Shown here: positions 34,114 to 41,940 of the stretch, in pieces
How the letters are laid out: every line of letters begins with the position of its first letter
Numbering within the stretch: the stretch's first letter is position 1
From: Magnetospirillum fulvum
GTDB lineage: Bacteria > Pseudomonadota > Alphaproteobacteria > Rhodospirillales > Magnetospirillaceae
Assembly: GCF_900108475.1 (NCBI RefSeq)
Contig: NZ_FNWO01000010.1
Coordinates: 1-64,000 of the forward strand
Length of the DNA stretch: 64,000 bases
Direction of reading: 5' to 3'
The notes under the pieces: model-generated
What the model was told of the DNA's origin: nothing
Databases searched by the model: none
Seen by the model: the letters and a program-made list of their open reading frames with translations, nothing else
Made by a program: the position numbers and the translations under genes

Positions 34114-34872
34114 TTAGCGGTTCATCGCCGCGATGCCCGAACCGACCTCCAGCGCGGCGAACCAGTCGAGGAAGCGTTTGACGTCGTCGCCCTTGAAGAT
34201 CAGTCCATGCTGCGGGGCCAGGATGTCGATGTCGAGCTTCGAGACCTGAGCAATCCAGGCGTCACGCGCCTGGGGCGACGGCATCCAGCGGCGGTGGAAG
34301 CCTTCCATATAGCCGATATGACGGCTGAAATCGGTGACGAACAGGCTGTCGGCCGGGCGGTCGCGCGGAATCAGCGCCGCGCCGATGTCGCCCGAGAACA
34401 AAATCCGGGCCTGCGGGTCGTAGACGTTGAAGTTTCCCGAGGAATGAAGGTAATGCGCGGGCAGGAAGCGCAGCCGCAGTGACGGCGACAGCGCCACCTC
34501 CAGCCCCTCGTCCGGGATCGTGGTGAAAACGGCGTCGCGGTCGAAATGCGACGCGAAGCTTTCCCACAGCCACGAGATGTAGATATTGATGTCGGGCTGA
34601 CAGACTCGCCGCCACAGCGGCAGCGACGAGCCGATGTCGGGGTCTTGGTGCGAGATGAACAGCGCCTTGATCTGCTCGACCGGAATCTCGCGGGTCAGCG
34701 CCGCCAGCATCGAGGGGAACACCTCGATCCCGCCCGGATCAAGCAGGATTGCCGCATCACCCGAGCGGATCATGTATTGATTGGTGTCGATGACGCGGTC
34801 GGGCCGTTCCGGATCCTGCCCGAACGCCTGCCAGCAATGATCGTCGCGGCGGAACAGGGTGACGCATTTCAT
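34114..34872 (-). CDS. ODP-family di-iron protein (metallo-beta-lactamase fold)
   Basis: A 252-residue protein of the metallo-beta-lactamase fold. Ligands for a two-metal site are complete: H75-x-D77-x-D79 (SHQDPD), H143 (LPAHYLHSSG), D162 (SGDIG) and H222 (APQHG). The SHQDPD form, the NQYMIR segment and the absence of a flavodoxin domain match the stand-alone ODP proteins (relatives of FprA), which bind two irons and sense O2/Fe(II) for chemotaxis in Treponema denticola, as reported in the literature. It lies 33 bases after the chemoreceptor-like gene in the same orientation, with a GGGAG ribosome site, inside the phage-like cluster but on the other strand. Confidence 0.85.
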   Translation of the reverse strand: MKCVTLFRRDDHCWQAFGQDPERPDRVIDTNQYMIRSGDAAILLDPGGIEVFPSMLAALTREIPVEQIKALFISHQDPDIGSSLPLWRRVCQPDINIYISWLWESFASHFDRDAVFTTIPDEGLEVALSPSLRLRFLPAHYLHSSGNFNVYDPQARILFSGDIGAALIPRDRPADSLFVTDFSRHIGYMEGFHRRWMPSPQARDAWIAQVSKLDIDILAPQHGLIFKGDDVKRFLDWFAALEVGSGIAAMNR

Positions 34873-34905
34873 CGGTGATCTTCTCCCGCGCAAAGAGACC
34901 GGCGG

Positions 34906-35625
34906 TCAGCCGAATCCCTTCAGTTCGTCCAGGCAGTCGAGGCCAAGACGGCGTAGCGCCTCGCCCCGGTTGGCGGCACGGCGGACCGCGTCCGACGCCT
35001 CCTCGATCATCAGTCGCAGATCGTCGACATAGTGGCGCATCGTATCGGCGACGGTGCGGAATTCCTTTTCGTGGACACCTGCCGCCGCCGCCTCAATCGC
35101 GATGTTGGTGGCGATCGAATCCGACTGGCTCACCACTTCCTCGATCGCGTGGGCGCGGCGCGACAATTCGGTGACCGCCGCCGCCATCCCGTCCAGCGTA
35201 TCGACCATCCGCTCGGTCGCGGCGGCAAAGGCGCGTTCGGCCACCCGCGCGCCGGGACCACTGCCACCGACCAGATCGACCGCCCGCTCGAACATCGACA
35301 TGTGTTGCAGGCCGAGCAGGATCGTCGAGGAAAAGGCAAAGGTGCGGCCGCGCAACGCTTCCATCTCGGCTTGAATCTGGGCCAGACGGTTGACCAACTC
35401 GCGGGTGTATTGGGTCAGCGCCCGCACGGCACGGCCCTTGTCGCCCGCCCGTCCCGCCGCCAGTTCGGCATTCAGCGACAGAATCCGCAGATTCTCGGCC
35501 AGTTCGTCCAGTTCGGCGAAGGAGTGAAAGGCGCGGCGGCAATCGCCCAGCAAACCGCCCGCGCGGGCTTCGAGCCGGTTGGTGCGCGGTGTCGAGGTTC
35601 GGGCCGGAGCCAACGCCACGTTCAT
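34906..35625 (-). CDS. Soluble chemoreceptor-like protein with two tip-like segments
   Basis: A 239-residue helical protein without membrane segments, HAMP or PAS domain. Two stretches look like the CheA/CheW-binding tip of chemoreceptors: about 44-80 (LRILSLNAELAAGRAGDKGRA) and about 168-205 (SIATNIAIEAAAAGVHEKEF, then RTVADTMRHYVDDL). Both keep the LNA/NIA-IEAA-AG pattern of a normal tip ([23 protein letters not shown] in this genome's receptor at 27484) but with changes. It precedes the ODP gene in one transcription unit, so it probably forms or modulates the receptor that reads ODP. Start 35625 is chosen for its GGGAG site. Confidence 0.7.
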   Translation of the reverse strand: MNVALAPARTSTPRTNRLEARAGGLLGDCRRAFHSFAELDELAENLRILSLNAELAAGRAGDKGRAVRALTQYTRELVNRLAQIQAEMEALRGRTFAFSSTILLGLQHMSMFERAVDLVGGSGPGARVAERAFAAATERMVDTLDGMAAAVTELSRRAHAIEEVVSQSDSIATNIAIEAAAAGVHEKEFRTVADTMRHYVDDLRLMIEEASDAVRRAANRGEALRRLGLDCLDELKGFG

Positions 35626-35760
35626 CGACCGACTTCTCCCCGACGGGTCGCCACAAGGCGACAAACCGTCGAATGATAACGATTTTTTTTCAGCGAAACA
35701 GGAGAAATCTCGACGTGTCTGCCGGGTGTCGGATAATCGCCCTCCGGTTAAAGGAATATA

Positions 35761-35816
35761 TTGACAAGATAGGAATTAGAAACTAAAACCACCCTATCAA
35801 CACCCGAACTGCGCCC
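35761..35816 (+). promoter_or_regulatory. Phage-cluster leader promoter box B
   Basis: TTGACA (35761-35766), 17 bases, TAAAAC (35784-35789): a good housekeeping-type promoter. The box CTATCAACACCCGAACTGCG begins at 35794 and extends to 35816, matching the box upstream of the portal block. It precedes a terminator and then the capsid gene, the same plan as box A. Confidence 0.6.
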
Positions 35817-35866
35817 GGTGTTCGGGGCGCTGGGTCACCCCTCCTCTTCTTTGCTTTCATCACCTC

Positions 35867-35902
35867 CGGAGAACCGCCGATCTTGGCGGCCCGGGGTTTT
35901 TT
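35867..35902 (+). terminator. Intrinsic terminator in the leader of the capsid block
   Basis: CCGG-AGAA-CCGCC (from about 35867) pairs with GGCGG-C-CCGG (to about 35894), followed by GG and six T residues (35897-35902). It stands between promoter box B and the capsid start at 36003, so it would stop most transcripts unless antitermination occurs. Confidence 0.7.
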
Positions 35903-36002
35903 CGTGCGTCGTCAACGGCCGCCCGATGTCTTGGCCTGCATTGCGGCGATAACCGGAAGACAGCGCGCCGTGCGTCACTCACCTCAAAATAAGGAACAAA
36001 AC

Positions 36003-36821
36003 ATGTCCACGAGTATCGTCAACGCCTATTCGGTCCAGTATGGACACGAGGTCCACGCCGCCTATCAGCGGATGGGGACCAAGCTGCGCAACACCGTGCG
36101 GGCCCGCAACAACGTCAAGGGCGCGGTCGCGGTGTTCCAGAAGGTCGGCAAGGGTACCGCCAGCACCAAGGCCCGTCATGGCAAGGTGCCGGTGATGAAC
36201 ATCGATCACACCGCGGTCGAATGCCAGTTGTACGATTATTATGCCGGCGACTGGATCGACAAGCTGGACGAACTGAAGGTCGAGCATGACGAGCGCGCCG
36301 TGCTGACCAATGCCGGGGCCTATGCCCTGGGCCGCAAGAGCGATGAACTGATCATCGCCGAACTGGACAAATCGACCAATTTTGCCGCCGACGGCACCAC
36401 CGGCCTGACCAAGGACAAGGTGCTGACCGCGTTCGAAATGCTGGGGACCGCCGATGTCCCCGACGACGGCGAGCGCACCGCGATCGTCGGCTGGAAGCAA
36501 TGGTCCGAGCTGATGCAGCTCGAGGAATTCGCCAGCGCCGATTATGTCGGCGAGGACGATCTGCCGTGGAAGGGCACTCAGGCCAAGAAGTGGCTGGGGA
36601 CGCTGTGGATGCCGCATTCTGGCCTGACCAAGACCGGAAATGTCCGCTCTTGCTACTGGTACCACAAGACCGCAATCGGTCACGCCTGCGGGGCCGAGGT
36701 CAAGACCGAGATCACCTATCACGGCGAGCGTGCCGCCTGGTTCGTCAACAATTTCATGTCGCAGGGTGCGGCGCTGGTCGATCCGTCCGGCGTCGTCGCG
36801 CTGCGTTGCCTCGAAGCCTAA
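36003..36821 (+). CDS. Major capsid protein
   Basis: A 272-residue protein at the capsid position, after scaffold and before the tail genes. It begins MSTSIVNAYSVQYGHEVHAAYQRMG and contains VNAYSVQYGHEV and DWIDKLDELKVEHDERAV, segments I associate with coat proteins of podoviral and related prophages (HK97-like fold assumed). The open frame continues upstream to 35883 through the terminator, but AATAAGGAAC before ATG 36003 fixes the start. It is intact and the best candidate for particle detection. Confidence 0.82.
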   Translation: MSTSIVNAYSVQYGHEVHAAYQRMGTKLRNTVRARNNVKGAVAVFQKVGKGTASTKARHGKVPVMNIDHTAVECQLYDYYAGDWIDKLDELKVEHDERAVLTNAGAYALGRKSDELIIAELDKSTNFAADGTTGLTKDKVLTAFEMLGTADVPDDGERTAIVGWKQWSELMQLEEFASADYVGEDDLPWKGTQAKKWLGTLWMPHSGLTKTGNVRSCYWYHKTAIGHACGAEVKTEITYHGERAAWFVNNFMSQGAALVDPSGVVALRCLEA

Positions 36822-36832
36822 AGGAGGACCAG

Positions 36833-37102
36833 ATGGCTTATCTGTCGAAGGATCTGTCGGTCCTGGCCTATGCCAACGGTTTCACGCTGTGGCACTACAC
36901 CACCCCCGACACCGCCAGCGTCGTTGACGCGACCGGCTATTTCAACCCCGCCGCCTCGATGCTGCGGGTCGGCGACATCCTCGTCGCCAATGTCGAGACC
37001 GCCGGGGCGATGAAGGCCGGTCTGTTCCTGGTCTCGGCCAATGCCAACGGCATCGTCGATGTCAACGATCTGACCCAGATCGGCAGCGCCGACAGCCGCT
37101 AG
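36833..37102 (+). CDS. Small virion-cluster protein after capsid
   Basis: An 89-residue protein (MAYLSKDLSVLAYANGFTLWHYTTPD, then TGYFNPAASMLRVGDILVANVETAGAMKAGLFLVSANANGIVDV) with an excellent ribosome site (AAGGAGGACC). Proteins of this design follow the capsid gene in many podoviral clusters and may decorate the head, but that is not established. A strong hairpin without a T-tract follows at 37111-37139. Confidence 0.72.
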   Translation: MAYLSKDLSVLAYANGFTLWHYTTPDTASVVDATGYFNPAASMLRVGDILVANVETAGAMKAGLFLVSANANGIVDVNDLTQIGSADSR

Positions 37103-37110
37103 GGGACGCG

Positions 37111-37139
37111 GCGCGGGGGGCTCTGCGCGCCCCCCGCGC
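37111..37139 (+). terminator. GC-rich hairpin after capsid genes
   Basis: GCGCGGGGGG (37111-37120) pairs perfectly with CCCCCCGCGC (37130-37139). There is no T-tract, so it may stabilise or process the abundant capsid mRNA or terminate only partly before the tail genes. Confidence 0.55.
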
Positions 37140-37178
37140 CCACCCTCACCCACACGATTTTCAAGAGAGGGGGTTTCC

Positions 37179-37748
37179 ATGGCCTTGTCCGCCATCGGGC
37201 TGTGCTCGCGCGCGCTGTTGCGTCTGGGTGCGACCACCATCGCCAGTTTCGAGGAAGGCACCGCCGAGTCCGAGGTGGCGGCCAACCTCTATCCGCCGCT
37301 CCGCGACGCCGTGCTGTCGTCGCATCCGTGGAGCTTTGCCACCGCGCAGGCGACCTTGTCCCGGCTGGCCGCGGATCCCGTCGCCGATTGGGAGGCGGCC
37401 TATCAATTGCCCGCCGATTTCTTGCGCGTGCTGTCGGCCGGGCCGGAGGGGGCGGGGCGGGGGCTGTCCTATCGCCTGGCCGAGAAGCGGCTGTTGTGCA
37501 ATTCCGACGACGTGACGTTGACCTATATCTTCCGCCCCGACGAGGCCGCTTTTCCGCCCTTCTTCGATCAGATGCTGATCGCCCGCCTGACCGCTGAATT
37601 CTGCATCCCGATCACCGAGAGCACCAGCCGCGCCCAGTTCCTGTTCCGGCTGGCCGAGGACGAGTTCCGCCGCGCCAAGTTGATCGATGCCCAGCAGCAT
37701 ACCCCCGTCGCGATTTCCGATTTCCCCCTGGTCGAGGTGCGGTCATGA
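37179..37748 (+). CDS. Tail tubular protein A (T7 gp11-like)
   Basis: A 189-residue protein with the family features ALSAIGLCSRALLRLGATTIASFEEGTAESEVAANLYPPLRDAVLSSHPWSFA and WEAAYQLPADFLRVL. In T7-like virions it forms the upper tail ring joining portal and nozzle. A GAGAGGGGG ribosome region precedes the ATG and the stop overlaps the next start (ATGA), as expected for coupled tail genes. Confidence 0.85.
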   Translation: MALSAIGLCSRALLRLGATTIASFEEGTAESEVAANLYPPLRDAVLSSHPWSFATAQATLSRLAADPVADWEAAYQLPADFLRVLSAGPEGAGRGLSYRLAEKRLLCNSDDVTLTYIFRPDEAAFPPFFDQMLIARLTAEFCIPITESTSRAQFLFRLAEDEFRRAKLIDAQQHTPVAISDFPLVEVRS

Positions 37749-39646
37749 GCCTGCTGACGCTGAACAAGACCAGCTTCACCGCCGGTGAACTGGACGTCGA
37801 TATGATGGGGCGCGGCGATCTGTCGGCCTTTGCCAACGGGGCGCGCTGGCTGCGCAACGTCGTCATCGCGCCCACCGGGGGGGTGGCGCGCCGCCCGGGA
37901 CTGCGCTTCATCGACCGGGCCAAAGGGGCGGGGCGGCTGATCTCGTTCGAGTTCAACACCGAACAGACCTATCTGTTCGTCGTCACCGCCAACCGCATCG
38001 ACATCTATGCCGGAGATAGTCTCGTCGGCGGGCTGGCGACGCCGTGGGGCGCGGCCGACATTCCCCGCCTCAACTGGACCCAGAGCGCCGACACCTTGCT
38101 GGTGGTGCATCCCGACATCGCGCCGCGCAAGATCACCCGCACCGGCGAGGTCAGTTGGAGCCTCGCCGAATGGTCGTTTTACGAATCGGACGGGCTGCTC
38201 TACCTCCCCCATCACAAATTCGCCGAGGATGAGGTGACGGTGACTCCCAGTGCCACCTCGGGAAACATCACAATCACCGCCTCGGCAGCGGTGTTTCAGG
38301 CGGGCCATGTCGGCCAGCGTCTGTGGATCGGCGGTAAGCAGGTGCTGGTCACCGCGTTTCTCTCGGCCAGCCAGGTCTCCGCCGAGGTTCGCGCCACGCT
38401 CGGCGGCACTGCGGCGACGACCGATTGGGAGGAACAATCCTTCTCGGCGCTGCGCGGCTGGCCGGTCTCGGTCTGCTTCCATCAGGGACGGCTGGTGATC
38501 GGCGGCAGCCGCGACCTGCCCAACCGGCTGTGGCTGTCGAAATCAATGGACCTCTATAATTTCGATCTCGGCACGGGCCTGGATGACGAGGCGATCGAGT
38601 TCTCGATGCTGTCCGATCAAGTTAACGCGATCCGCGCCGTGTTTTCCGGCCGCCATCTCCAGGTGTTCACCTCGGGGGCGGAATACATGGTCACCGGGGC
38701 GCCGCTGACGCCGTCCAACATCCAGGTCACCCGCCAGACCCGGATCGGTTCACCGGTCGACCGGACCGTGCCGCCCAAGGATGTCGATGGGGCGACCCAT
38801 TTCGTTTCGCGCGATGGCCGCGACCTGCGCGAGTTCCTGTTTGCCGATGTCGAGCAGGCCTATCAGGCCAACGATCTGGCGATGCTGGCCAAGCATGTGA
38901 TGGTCCGTCCGGTCGATCAGGATTACGATTCCCGCAATCGCCTGTTCTACGTCACGATGGGCGACGGCACCCTGGCGACGCTGACGATTTATCGCGGTGA
39001 AAAGGTCACCGCCTGGACGGTGCAGCAGACCGACGGCGCGTTCCGTTCGGTCGCGGTGGTCGATGGCGATGTCTTCGTCCTGGTCGAGCGCGGGTCCGCC
39101 CTTTTTATCGAACGGTTCGATGCCGATCTGGCGCTTGATTGCGCCCTGTCGGGCAATCGCGACGATCCGACCGTCTCCTGGACCGGCCTGTCCTATCTTG
39201 AGGGGCGCACGGTGCGGGTGCTGGCCGATGGCGGCTCGATCTCTGATCGGGTCGTCGCCGATGGACGGGTCGTCCTGGCCGAACCGGCGGCGGCGATCCA
39301 GGCCGGATTGCCCTTTGCCCATCTGATCGAGCCGTTGCCGCCGGTCGGTTCGTCGGGGCAGGCCCTGCCGCCGGGCAGCGTCGTCCGTCTGGTCCAGGCC
39401 CATTTCCGCGTGCTGGAGACCGAGGCGTTGCATATCGACACCGGGCGGGGCGCGACCGCGATTCCGTTTCGCCGCTTTGGCAAGGCCCGGTTCGGCGACA
39501 CGCCCCCCGGCTTTTCCGGCGACGTCCGGGTTCGCTCGGTCGGCTGGACCCGCGACGTGATGCAGCCCTTGTGGCGGATCAGCCAGGACGTCCCGCTGCC
39601 CTGCATTGTTCTGTCGGTTTCGACCGAAATCAAGGTCGCCGAATAA
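37745..39646 (+). CDS. Tail tubular protein B, nozzle (T7 gp12-like)
   Basis: A 633-residue beta-rich protein, near the usual length of the nozzle protein of podoviruses. The start SLLTLNKTSFTAGELDVDMMGRGDLSAFANGARWLRNVVIAPTGGVARRPGLRFI is highly characteristic of this family in proteobacterial prophages. It forms the tail nozzle at the end of the DNA channel and carries fibre attachment sites. No interruption seen. Confidence 0.86.
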   Translation: MSLLTLNKTSFTAGELDVDMMGRGDLSAFANGARWLRNVVIAPTGGVARRPGLRFIDRAKGAGRLISFEFNTEQTYLFVVTANRIDIYAGDSLVGGLATPWGAADIPRLNWTQSADTLLVVHPDIAPRKITRTGEVSWSLAEWSFYESDGLLYLPHHKFAEDEVTVTPSATSGNITITASAAVFQAGHVGQRLWIGGKQVLVTAFLSASQVSAEVRATLGGTAATTDWEEQSFSALRGWPVSVCFHQGRLVIGGSRDLPNRLWLSKSMDLYNFDLGTGLDDEAIEFSMLSDQVNAIRAVFSGRHLQVFTSGAEYMVTGAPLTPSNIQVTRQTRIGSPVDRTVPPKDVDGATHFVSRDGRDLREFLFADVEQAYQANDLAMLAKHVMVRPVDQDYDSRNRLFYVTMGDGTLATLTIYRGEKVTAWTVQQTDGAFRSVAVVDGDVFVLVERGSALFIERFDADLALDCALSGNRDDPTVSWTGLSYLEGRTVRVLADGGSISDRVVADGRVVLAEPAAAIQAGLPFAHLIEPLPPVGSSGQALPPGSVVRLVQAHFRVLETEALHIDTGRGATAIPFRRFGKARFGDTPPGFSGDVRVRSVGWTRDVMQPLWRISQDVPLPCIVLSVSTEIKVAE

Positions 39647-39694
39647 GGCGCTCCCCGTTTCAGACTTAAATCCTTGCTCAAGGAAGCAAACGCC

Positions 39695-41359
39695 ATGACC
39701 GGACATATCCAGGTCGGCGATGTCGCGCCGCGCGTGCAATACGTCGCCAACGGCAGCCAGACCGTTTTTCCCTATCCCTTTCCGATTTTCACCGAAAGCG
39801 ACCTCGACGTTTGGATCGGTGCCGCCCGTCTCGCCGCCGCAACCTATGTCGTCGCCGGGGCGGGAAGCTCCGAAGGGGGCTCCGTCACACTGACCGTCCC
39901 TCCGGCGAATGGAGCCATCGTCACCCTGCGCCGCCGTCTGACCCTGCGCCGCACCAGCGACTTTCACGATGACGGCATCATCCGCGCCAAAGTGGTCAAC
40001 GATGAGTTCGACTATCAAACGATGTCGGTTCAGCAAGTCGCCGAAGAGGTCGAGCGCGCCGTTCGCCGCGCCCATACCAGCAGTTCGAATGCCGATCTGA
40101 CCCTGCCCGATCCCGTGCCCGGTCGGGCGATCAAATGGAATGCGGCGGCCAGCGGGCTGGAGAATTCCGCGTTCGACGTCGATCAGGTGCTGGCCCAGGC
40201 GATGCGCGAGGCGGCCGAGGCCGAGGCCAGCGCGGCTTTGGCCTCGGTGTCGGCCGCGACCGCGACGGCGCGGGCGGCGGAAGCAACCAGCGCCGCCAGT
40301 ACCGCCACCGCCGCCGCCGACCAGGCTGTTGCTCTGGTCGGGTTCACTATCGACACCGATCCCACCCTGGCCACTTCCAGCGACGAGAAGATCGCGACCC
40401 AGAAGGCGGTGCGGACCTATGTCGATACCACTGTCCCCGCGGCGCTGGACCCGGTGCGGGGGCAGATCGCGCTCACCAACCTGCGCCTGCTGCTCAACAG
40501 TTCGGTCGCCTCTGGGCTTCTGCTCGGCGGTCGTCAGTGGGAACTGGCGACGGACGAATGGGCCGCCGGGTCGAGCGGCGCGTCCCTGACCGTCGCGACG
40601 CCGAATTATTACACCAATCTGGCTTCGATCGCCGAAAGCACATCCGCCCTTCTGCACACCGGCGGCTGGAGCGGAAGCACATGGATCAACCTCAACACAA
40701 AGCTTCCGAACGCGACGCTGGTGACCAGTCTTCGTTTCTATCTTGACTGTGCCGATACCGGAGCAGTGGCAAAGATCGTCAAGCGCAATAGCGCTGGCAA
40801 TTACGATGTGGTGTTCAGTAGTGCCCTCACCTATGTGGCTCCGGGGTGGAATTCTCTTGCCACCGCATTCTCTGTGCCTGCCACCGGGAATTACTATATC
40901 GGCCTTTACCATACGGCTTCTTATAGCTGCTATCTTATCGTGCCTCGTGCCCACTATATAGGCAATGCTGCCGCTGGCGCAGGCCTGACGATGTCAGAAG
41001 GGGACGGTGATGGCGCTGTTCCTGTTGGGTACACCGCGTTGCGCGGCATGACGCTGCTGTCTCCCCCGCTCGCCACCGCTACCGTCCCGTCCCATGCCTC
41101 GCTCTATGCCCTGTATCGCGACGACAGCGGGACGGCCACGCTCGGCGCCGATCTGGCCGTCGAGATCAGCCGCGACGGCGGGGCCAGTTATACGAATGCG
41201 ACGATTGTCCCCCTGGCCACCTATGACGGCTCTTACGCCCTGATCCGCGCCCGCGCCGATCTGAGCGGACAACCGGCCGGAACGTCGCTGGTGGCTCGCA
41301 TCAAGACCGACCCCTTCAAGGCCCAGCGGATCGCCGCTCCGGCCCTTTACGCGGAGTGA
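39695..41359 (+). CDS. Tail fibre protein with T7-fibre N-terminal domain
   Basis: A 554-residue protein. Residues about 10-130 (VQYVANGSQTVFPYPFPIFTESDLDVWIG, TLRRRLTLRRTSDFHDDG, DYQTMSVQQVAEEVERAV) are the T7-fibre N-terminal domain that binds the tail. An alanine-rich coiled coil follows (about 165-215), then a C-terminal receptor-binding part. DNA from about 40690 to 41040, encoding part of the C-terminal region, is visibly less GC-rich than the rest, suggesting a swapped-in receptor-binding segment. ATG 39695 follows AAGGAAG. Confidence 0.82.
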   Translation: MTGHIQVGDVAPRVQYVANGSQTVFPYPFPIFTESDLDVWIGAARLAAATYVVAGAGSSEGGSVTLTVPPANGAIVTLRRRLTLRRTSDFHDDGIIRAKVVNDEFDYQTMSVQQVAEEVERAVRRAHTSSSNADLTLPDPVPGRAIKWNAAASGLENSAFDVDQVLAQAMREAAEAEASAALASVSAATATARAAEATSAASTATAAADQAVALVGFTIDTDPTLATSSDEKIATQKAVRTYVDTTVPAALDPVRGQIALTNLRLLLNSSVASGLLLGGRQWELATDEWAAGSSGASLTVATPNYYTNLASIAESTSALLHTGGWSGSTWINLNTKLPNATLVTSLRFYLDCADTGAVAKIVKRNSAGNYDVVFSSALTYVAPGWNSLATAFSVPATGNYYIGLYHTASYSCYLIVPRAHYIGNAAAGAGLTMSEGDGDGAVPVGYTALRGMTLLSPPLATATVPSHASLYALYRDDSGTATLGADLAVEISRDGGASYTNATIVPLATYDGSYALIRARADLSGQPAGTSLVARIKTDPFKAQRIAAPALYAE

Positions 41360-41364
41360 GCGCG

Positions 41365-41604
41365 ATGACCTCGTGGATTGATTCCCTGATTGCCACCATC
41401 ACGGCCGAACTGGATTCGCAGAGCCTTGACCCGGCCGACGTTGCCTATGCGACCAAGCGGCGGATGGCCTACGACATCCGCTGGCCGACCCGTCGCCAGA
41501 TGGAAGCCCACCTTGACGCCGCCACCGGCAACCCCGCGACGCTTGAGGCGATGAAGGAAGAGTTCGCCCAGATCAAGGCCCATTCCTATTTCGCCAAGCC
41601 CTAA
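41365..41604 (+). CDS. Small phage-cluster protein
   Basis: A 79-residue soluble protein (SWIDSLIATITAELDSQSLDPADVAYATKRRMAYDIRWPTRRQMEAHLDAATGN) between fibre and terminase. I do not recognise its family. Possible roles at this site are fibre chaperone or packaging accessory. A GTG at 41356 is an alternative start; the ATG is preferred. Confidence 0.6.
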   Translation: MTSWIDSLIATITAELDSQSLDPADVAYATKRRMAYDIRWPTRRQMEAHLDAATGNPATLEAMKEEFAQIKAHSYFAKP

Positions 41605-41625
41605 GACCCTTTTCAGGAGAACACG

Positions 41626-41940
41626 ATGGCCGAGGATCTTGCCGGTTTGCGCCGGCAGCTCGCCCAGACTCTGCCCGATCGCATCAGGGCGGCGATCGGC
41701 GGATACGAAACCTTTGCCGCGACCGTCCCGCCCGACGATGCCAAGGGCTTTGCCGCCTGGCATGCCGCCGCCAAGGCGGCGCTGGCCCATGCCGATGCGT
41801 TGGTCAAGCTGGCCCGCTGGGCCGAGGGCGGGGCCGCCGCCAGCGACGAGACGGAGGGACTGGACGGCGTGCTGGCCCGTGCCCGTGCCGTTCTGGCCGG
41901 GCTGGAGGATGAGGATGGGGACAGCGGAGACGACCAATGA
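41626..41940 (+). CDS. Small protein upstream of terminase; possible small terminase
   Basis: A 104-residue, alanine-rich, mostly helical protein with an acidic tail (GLEDEDGDSGDDQ). No HTH is evident. Its stop overlaps the terminase start (ATGA) and it has a CAGGAGA ribosome site, so by position it could act as the DNA-recognition (small) terminase subunit or an accessory. The function is inferred only from context. Confidence 0.6.
   Translation: MAEDLAGLRRQLAQTLPDRIRAAIGGYETFAATVPPDDAKGFAAWHAAAKAALAHADALVKLARWAEGGAAASDETEGLDGVLARARAVLAGLEDEDGDSGDDQ

Larger units (their letters stand above)
35626..36002. other. Control region between sensory pair and capsid gene
   Basis: A 377-bp non-coding interval. 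It contains the promoter box B (35761-35816) and a terminator (35867-35902) ahead of the capsid gene, plus the upstream region of the minus-strand chemoreceptor-like gene, which is AT-rich near 35675-35800. The last 100 bases lead to the capsid ribosome site (AATAAGGAAC). Confidence 0.6.

Noticed and set aside
41626-41940. Certain identification as terminase small subunit
   Set aside because: The position fits, but no DNA-binding motif can be seen, so it is kept as an unknown small protein.
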